From assembly GCA_948470475.1 (NCBI GenBank), contig OX419347.1, forward strand, positions 2,105,072 to 2,169,071: 64,000 bases of DNA, written 5' to 3'. Both the position numbers and the translations under genes were made by a program. Position 1 is the stretch's first letter, and each line of letters starts with the position of its first letter. Below the pieces are notes generated by a model. It saw nothing but the letters and a program-made list of their open reading frames with translations. It was not told where the DNA came from and did not search any database. This document shows positions 58,000 to 64,000 of the stretch, in pieces. The DNA is from Galaxea fascicularis (lineage: Eukaryota; Cnidaria; Anthozoa; Scleractinia; Euphylliidae).

Positions 58000-59190
58000 T
58001 GGGGTGGTGGCTTTTACGGTTATCGGCTAAAATTTTGGCTCTTTTACGGCTATCGGTTAATTTTTTTCAGTTACGGTTAACAAAAAAGTTGAAAAATAAT
58101 TTCTTTTGTTGCAAAAGGTTAAATATTAATAAACCTGTGGGTTTTTTTTAATCTTTAAAACAAAGAAAAAGTCTTATGATCATCTCGGGCTTAAAAATGT
58201 AAAATGAAAAATGATAATTTGTATTTAATGATTTCATTACCTGCATTAAGCTGATTTAGTTCGCTTAGTTGTCTGGCAGTTTTTGCAAGCTGTTTGTCTT
58301 CTTTTGCATTTTCCCGCGATTTCCTCTTCTTTGGCGCTACTGGTTCGTTATTCGCGTCGCTTTTTTCCTAACCTCTCCTCTTTTTATTAACAGGATAGGC
58401 TCTTTTCCCCACTGAAGAACAGACTGTACAACGTGAACTGAAAAAGGACGCGCAAATAAATTGAGAACTTGAACATTTCCGTGACTCTTGTGTCGGAGCC
58501 AAGCTGAGAAGCACGGCTTTGAAGATCTTTGAATCTGAGATTTTTCGATCTCATTTTCTTAAAATGATATGTGCTCTTTTTAACATTTCTTTTGTGAGGG
58601 ATGAAAATGATCATTCCTGATAACAGTTCATTATGAAAATAAATCAACTTCCTGTGAATGTCAGAGGCGTATTTTGCAGCTTCTAGTATCTGTTGTCCAC
58701 GTGAATCAATAATGCATCTGCAAGTAGGCATCCAGTTATAAAAAAAAAAAAAAAAAAAAAATTCAGAGTCCAGTGTTTTTCACGATAGCGAAGGACTGTA
58801 CAGAACGACTGTCTGCAGCAGCGTCGGAGAAAAACAGGGAATTGTTACAAATTGACAATGTTTACCGGCAACGTGTTTTACAAACAGTGACATCTCTGCT
58901 AGTTGCTTTACTGGTATTTCGAGCGCACGACCTCCTGAAAATCACAAATATTAATCCCCAGCAAGAAAACCAGACTTTCGCTATCGAAACAATTAGCTCC
59001 CCAAACATTTGGGGAGCTAATTTAGTTTCTGCAATTCGCAAGATAAAAGTTCCGCAAAAATTTCGTGCCACGCGGCACGGTACAAAATTCATAACCTTAA
59101 GAGTACTTAGACTACTTACTGTTCAGCTCGCTTTCACTATCTGAGTCAAGCAACAGTCATTATCTGAGTCAGCGATTACTTGGTTGTGAG
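58000..59190. other. Foreign 1.2 kb segment inside the LINE
   Basis: LINE homology stops at ALGVFFSHNQ (about 59190) and resumes near 57999, with the reverse-transcriptase thumb and linker missing. The segment contains repeated TTTACGG(T/C)TATCGG motifs (58012-58075), an A-run of about 22 (58741-58761) and a 15-bp hairpin around AATTAGCTCCCCAAA (58990-59021). A possible minus-strand exon lies at 58241-58367. Confidence 0.6.
58241..58367 (-). CDS. Possible captured exon with nuclear-localisation-like motif
   Basis: The minus strand has a GAGGTTAG acceptor, 42 open codons (EKSDANNEPVAPKKRKSREN, then AKEDKQLAKTARQLSELNQLN) and a CAG|GTAATG donor. The PKKRK string is a typical basic nuclear-localisation motif, followed by a likely helix. 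The host gene is unknown. Confidence 0.35.
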
Positions 59191-59536
59191 AAAAAAAGAC
59201 GCCAAGAGCACTGATAGGTTCTTTTGGCCACTTAAAACCGAAGGGAGTGTCTGTTCTTTCTTTCCACTGACCCAACCACATTGCTTCTGTTTTAGTAGTA
59301 TTGATTTCTAGACCAGAACAAGCGTGGAAATCACTTAAAAGATTTAGAAGGCTCGTCACAGAGTCAAGGTCGCGAACAAAGACCGTGGTATCATCAGCAT
59401 ATTGACTAATTTTTAGTTCATACTTATTGACTTGAATACCTTTGATTGTGGTATCCCTTTTAACAGCTCGAGAAAAGAGTTCTATACCGAGAAAAAAAAG
59501 GACACCGGAAAGCGGGCAGCCTTGTCTGACGCCTCG

Positions 59537-59983
59537 CTAGAGTGAGAAAAAAGTAGATGCGTACCCGTTGTTCAAGACACAACTTGTGACATTACTATAA
59601 AAAACCTTGATCCAGTTTAGAATATCCAGGCCAAAATTGAAAAGCCGCAGCATCTCTGATAAGTAGTTCCATTCAATGGAATCAAATGCTTTTTTAAAGT
59701 CAAGAAATATTGCGATGCCTTTTTTATTTAGCCCGTCAGTGTCATTTATTACATCGTTTATAAGTCTCACATTTTCGCCAATGTAGCGGGATTTCACATA
59801 CCCAGTTTGGTCGGGGTTAATTAAAATTGGTAACATTTTTCCAATTCTATTGGCAATGACTTTGGTAAGAATCTTATAGTCAACATTTAGAAGTGAAATG
59901 GGCCTTAAGTTTTCAAGGATTGTTTTATCTTTCCCTTTCTTTGGTATAAGCGAGATAATGCCACGCCTTTGGCTTATGGACAT
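59537..59983 (-). pseudogene. LINE reverse transcriptase, N-terminal half
   Basis: The frame reads ENLRPISLLNVDYKILTKVI, then QTGYVKSRYIGENVR and IFLDFKKAFDSIEW, the fingers and first catalytic aspartate region of non-LTR reverse transcriptases. It ends at a premature TAG, after which RGVRQGCPLS and YADD continue in the same frame. Confidence 0.9.
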
Positions 59984-61728
59984 CGTACCATCGTGTCTTG
60001 CATCTTAAAATAGCTCCTTTAGTTTTTATAAGTGTGATTTTTCTAAGACGTGCTCTAGCCAGTTGAAGCTCTAGTATGGCAGTTTTATCATGCGGGTTTC
60101 TCTCAGCATTTGCTTGAAGATCGTTTACATTTTTGTATAAAGATTTCTCCTCGTCTCGATATTTTTTCGCCTTACGTTTAGAATATTGAAGGGTAAAACC
60201 TCTTATCTCCATTTTTATGAGATCCCATTCTAAACTTAAATCATCAACCTCTTTGTACTTCTCTTTAAAACTTGGTAAGTTCGTTTTTAAAGCAGTAACA
60301 TAAGTTTCGTCGCTGAGTAAGGTTGTGTTAAACTTCCAGAAGCCGGGGCCTCTTTTGTGGTTGAACCGGTTCGACTGGACGTTTATCGACACAGCACTGT
60401 GGTCGGATTCGGGAGCGTAAAAAATATCGCAGTTAGTAACAAATGGAACTAACTCGTTGGAAATTTAGAAGTAGTCTAACCGGCATTGAATTTTGAAGGA
60501 TTTAGTTCTCCAGGTGAAACTCTGTTTTTCCGGATTCAGGTTTCGCCATATGTCGTTTAGGTTATATAAATCGCAGAGTGCGTGGATTTCTTTTATCACG
60601 GCTGATTTTTTTGTTGTCAAGTTGCCTCCTTTTTTGTCTTGCGACGTGAGTGCGCAGTTGAAGTCTCCGCCTAACTTATTACATATTCTGTTAGAGAATT
60701 CCGAGCTACTGAAAGTGTTTTGCAGGTGTCAAAACTAAATGATCAATCAGGGACATCGCAGGGCGTGGCAGAGGGAGGTGTGGGGAAGGGGTACGTTAGC
60801 CCCTTCCCCTCACTGTTTAGATGCTTAAAAATTAGTTCCTTTTTTGCGTTTATTTTAATTTATTTTAGTTAACCATTTCTATCATTTCCAGGAGTCTTTT
60901 GTCCCAGTGATACTACGGTGTCGTTTGGCTTTAACCATAATATATTTCTTTCAAGAAAGCAAAATTTTGGGTTGACCTTGTGAATGTCTTGTTCACAGAT
61001 TTATATTGATACCTGCTGTTAGACAAATCTGAGCAACATACTGTAGCACAGTCACTTTACTGTTCAGAGGATGAGAATGTTACATACATTTCTGGCCTTT
61101 TTCGAAGACCCTAGTTTCAAAATTTTCCGGGCATGCCAGTCCCCGGGCCTTTTATTGTACTCATTCACGCTCAATCTTACATTTCTCTTTAGCTCCTCCA
61201 CTCCAAACTGGACCACTCCGCAGTCCCATGCAATACCGCAATTGAAGATATCTACTCTTCAACTTCAAAAAAGAATAAAAGCCAAGGTAGACCACAAGAT
61301 TAACAACTGATAAAATACTCCAAAGTAAGTGTTGAAAAGTACCTTGATTCGACTTTCCTGGGGTAATAGATAGAAATGCCCAAATGTGTCGTTCAAAATT
61401 GCAAAGGATATTTGCGGATAAATGCGTGTGACTAATAATTGCATTTACAAAATAATCGGTTATAAAAATCAATGCAACTATTTTTTTTTTTGCCTTTTTT
61501 ATTTCAGTTTAGGGTCAAGTCTGTGCAACTTTTACTCTCGTTCAGCTCGAGTCGTTCCACAAAACCTACGTGGTAAACTTAAGCGGGCTTTGAGGCAATC
61601 CAAGAAGGTCTTTGACACTGCATGGCATCTCATTGACAAGTATTAAAGATTAAACGGCCGGCGTTGTTTGAGAATTCATTAACTGCTAAATCCTGCTGAA
61701 TCCAATGGCATAAGTGAGAACGCTTCGT

Positions 61729-61791
61729 TGAGTCAAGAATAATGGAACCGGCAAGTAACTTGCCACAAACATGACTTAATAAGATATAAAA
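61729..61791 (+). promoter_or_regulatory. C4 promoter: AP-1-like site and TATA box
   Basis: TGAGTCA at 61729-61735 and TATAAAA at 61785-61791, 56 bp apart. Confidence 0.7.
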
Positions 61792-61872
61792 TGCGCGAAC
61801 AAGCGCAAAGAGTAACCAGACTCTTGCAAGCCTTCCTTGAATCTACAGCAGAACCGTTCAGTCGACCTCAAA

Positions 61873-63736
61873 ATGAAGAAGACCGTGGCAGCCGTGATTG
61901 TTTGCCTTCTCATTGGAATTGTGTACACAGCTACTGGCAAGAAGGCTCGAAGTAAGTTCCGATCATTTTAGTTACAGGAAAGGGAGTACCTTCAGTCTGC
62001 CCCTGCACCTCACGCAATTTTCAAAAGGTTCATGAATGGTGGACTTTTAGTCTGTTCGTTAGTTTGTGGTTGGCTGATTACACAGTCATGATAGAAGCAA
62101 TACTTATCAAAAGTTTTAAATTGTTTTGTGTCCCTGATATTAAATTGACGTCAAATGTATCCAAACGTGTGGGACGCCAGGCCACTTTACAATTCAATAA
62201 GTTAAATGATCACGGAGAAAGAAAGTAAGTACTTCCTAAGGCAACTCTTTTGACTATGAAAGTATTTCTTTCTACGGCCCATTCAAGTATGCATTTGACT
62301 GAAATCCGAATATAAAGCTTAACATCAGTTGGCTATCTCAGTTATTTATTACTATGATTCGAGTTAAAAATGCTAAAAGTTGGAATAAATTGGTCGATTT
62401 ATTTGCGCGTTCTTTTTAATTTTGAATCAGTGAACTCAGATGAAAAAGAGACTCCGCCAATTGGAGGTAGAGCTACTGTAGGGGGTAAGTCACTTGACTA
62501 CTTATAGTTAGTTAATCGCTAATTAACGATAAAACAGGTAATTATACAATATAGCTATAGTATTACTTCAGGAGTTATACCTTTGTTTCAATTTCTTTTT
62601 GGATTAGAAAAGGAAATCGCACGACCTCGAGTATAATTCGAGATTAATAGGTACGATTGATTTTGAAAGTTCTCAAAATTGCACTCCCCTGAAGGCTCGT
62701 GCAATTTGAGAACTTTCAAAATCTAGTTAACCCTATCTAGTTAACCCTACTAAAGTAATCCAAAACCAACTGAAAAGGGAGAAAACCGGAAATGTCAAAA
62801 ATGGGACCTTTGTTGCAAGATTATACCAAAACCCGAAGCACTACCTTCGCGTCCGTCATATGGTCAATGTGTTGGAAAGCTGCTATATCTTATAATCTTT
62901 TGATCGCTAGTTATATCTTCTGTTGTAGTTACTTTTGATACGGAATTGTCTACAACGTATGGCGTAAACCGAGATTGGTCTAAGAGAAATTGCGATTAAA
63001 GTGGAGACGCACGAATGACTAGCTTCATGAGTCAAAGATAATTAATCAAAAACAATTTATAAAACAAATACATAAGATTTACAGTGCGTGAGTACTCTGA
63101 TATCGCATGGAGGACGTAGTACATCATACATTATACATTACATTATTTACCCTCGGATTTTAGAGTAGCTTATGCAGCTAATATCTCCGAGCATTTAACC
63201 AACGGATGAGATAGACCACCACACCGGGAACTACGTCCCCTACTCTTTTCGAACAGTGTGTTGGTTCTTTTACGTCCCACAGAATCAATTATGAAGAGTT
63301 GTGAGACGGGGCCTACGGTTTATCGTCCTTATCCGAGAAGACTAGAAAGTCTAACCATTTGCAGATATCCTTACAAAGGCAGCACTTTCTCCTCAATTAT
63401 TTAAAAGACCTTGGGTGTTGGTCCGGCCGGGGTTTGAACCCGCGACCTCCCGCACGCTAGTCCGGTGCTAACCGGTCGGCGGTCAGTACTTTTGTTCTTA
63501 TCATATTTTGACGTCATCCACCGTACACACACCCTGCCAAGTGGAATTTATTAGTTACATAATGTCATTCCTTTACTTTGTCTTGTTTTCCAGACTGCTC
63601 AGAGGCGGAGGCGGCTTATTGTATCCATGGCACCTGTTACCGTTTGACTCCTGAAGACACTTCCAAAGGAGACCTGCGTTGTGAGTGCAAGCCTGGTTAC
63701 GCTGGTGCACGTTGTGAATGGTTTGTGATTCCATGA
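61873..63736 (+). CDS. Gene C4: secreted peptide with one EGF-like domain
   Basis: Exons 61873-61951, 62431-62484 and 63594-63736 give 91 residues. The signal exon is nearly identical to C1 and C2. The EGF exon has six cysteines in the C2 spacing and a Pro-Gly-Tyr last loop, but its loops differ from both other copies. Intron 2 holds a 65-bp hairpin (62659-62723) and a SINE (63123-63484). Poly(A) signal at 63771-63776. It belongs to module 3, from which the LINE at 56817-60671 separates B3. Confidence 0.85.
62659..62723. repeat. Hairpin in C4 intron 2
   Basis: Arms of about 25 bp (GATTTTGAAAGTTCTCAAAA and complement) around a 16-base loop; absent from C1 and C2 intron 2. Confidence 0.85.
63123..63484 (-). 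mobile_element. tRNA-derived SINE with target duplication
   Basis: The minus strand begins at a tRNA-like head (CCGGTTAGCACCGGACTAGC, B box GGGTTCAAACCCCGG) and ends in an ATGTATGATG-like tail. AGTAC is duplicated (63118-63122 and 63485-63489). Introns of C1 and C2 lack it. Confidence 0.88.
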
Positions 63737-64000
63737 TGTGGTCACCAAACTATGGCAACAAATAGTACACAATAAAAGTGCCACTTAACTTGACTGTCTT
63801 TTCGTGTTTTCTGATTGCACCCAGTGGACAGGCTCTATTCAGCTTTCCCTTCTTCAAATGAAGGACAAGTCATTCTTGTCCGGCATTTAGATATTGAATA
63901 CTATACCTCTCCCCTTCCCTTCTCCGCCCATGGTTGGAAAAGTTGGCTCAACCTGTTACAGAACCCTGAGTAGATTGATTGTAGATGTTGGTTGTTTTTG

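Larger units (their letters stand above)
56817..60671 (-). mobile_element. 5'-truncated L1/Tx1 LINE inserted in module 3
   Basis: Module 3 sequence is interrupted between TAACTTCTTACAT (56804-56816) and TAACTTATTACAT (60672-60684), a 13-bp target duplication with one mismatch. The minus strand has an A-run at its 3' end (56817 side). Order on the minus strand: endonuclease end (GGDFN near 60671 to SDHSAV near 60390), linker, reverse transcriptase (59983 to about 59190, YADD at 59390-59401), a foreign segment (about 59190-58000), and the zf-RVT region (57999-57427). An in-frame TAG at 59537-59539, an internal deletion near 59985 and the foreign segment show it is dead. Confidence 0.92.

Noticed and set aside
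59123..59359. Independent small gene with LEINTTKTEAMWLG
   Set aside because: It is the end of the LINE reverse transcriptase following YADD, continued from the frame at 59537-59983.

Overview
The window is animal nuclear DNA: AT-rich, with GT-AG introns, AATAAA signals, tRNA-derived SINEs, L1/Tx1-type and CR1-type LINE pieces, pogo/Tigger-like elements and many foldback MITEs. Together with the small secreted EGF-like peptides and short Cys-rich membrane proteins, this fits a cnidarian, most likely a hexacoral such as a stony coral. The taxon is an inference; no single gene proves it.

Layout. 0-9 kb: the last exon of a + strand gene entering from the left, two further + exons, a tRNA-SINE pair in inverted orientation, and a diverged inverted duplication around a 5'-truncated L1/Tx1 LINE. 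9-20 kb: a minus-strand gene of unknown function, with a coding exon in three tandem copies (9.0-9.9 kb) and a probable first coding exon at 19.7 kb. Between them lies a 6.8 kb TIR element with an 11-bp target duplication, minisatellites near both ends and a nested Tigger-like element. 20-24 kb: three degenerate tRNA-like SINE copies and one ankyrin-type exon resembling TRPA channels. 24.2-27.6 kb: a complete eight-coding-exon BTF3 (NAC beta) gene on the minus strand.

29.4-64 kb is the main feature: a tandem array of a three-gene module, all on the + strand. Gene A is a Cys-rich single-pass membrane protein with a proline-rich PPxY tail. Gene B is a shorter relative of A without that tail. 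Gene C is a three-exon gene for a secreted peptide with one six-cysteine EGF-like domain. Module 1 (A1-B1-C1) looks intact. Module 2 (A2-B2-C2) is open, but A2 has lost its original start region. Module 3 starts with a broken chimera (C3 exon 1 joined to the 3' part of A3), then has an intact B3 and, beyond a 3.9 kb LINE insertion, an intact C4. A copy of the first BTF3 coding exon sits between modules 1 and 2 and marks the left end of the duplicated block.

How the genes may work together is inference. A and B have the layout of Shisa/WBP1/VOPP1-like adaptors, and C looks like an EGF-type ligand or an EGF-like venom peptide. The C copies share an AP-1-like site exactly 56 bp upstream of a TATA box. 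Their signal-peptide exon is nearly invariant while the EGF exon has diverged strongly, the pattern of a rapidly diversifying secreted-peptide family.
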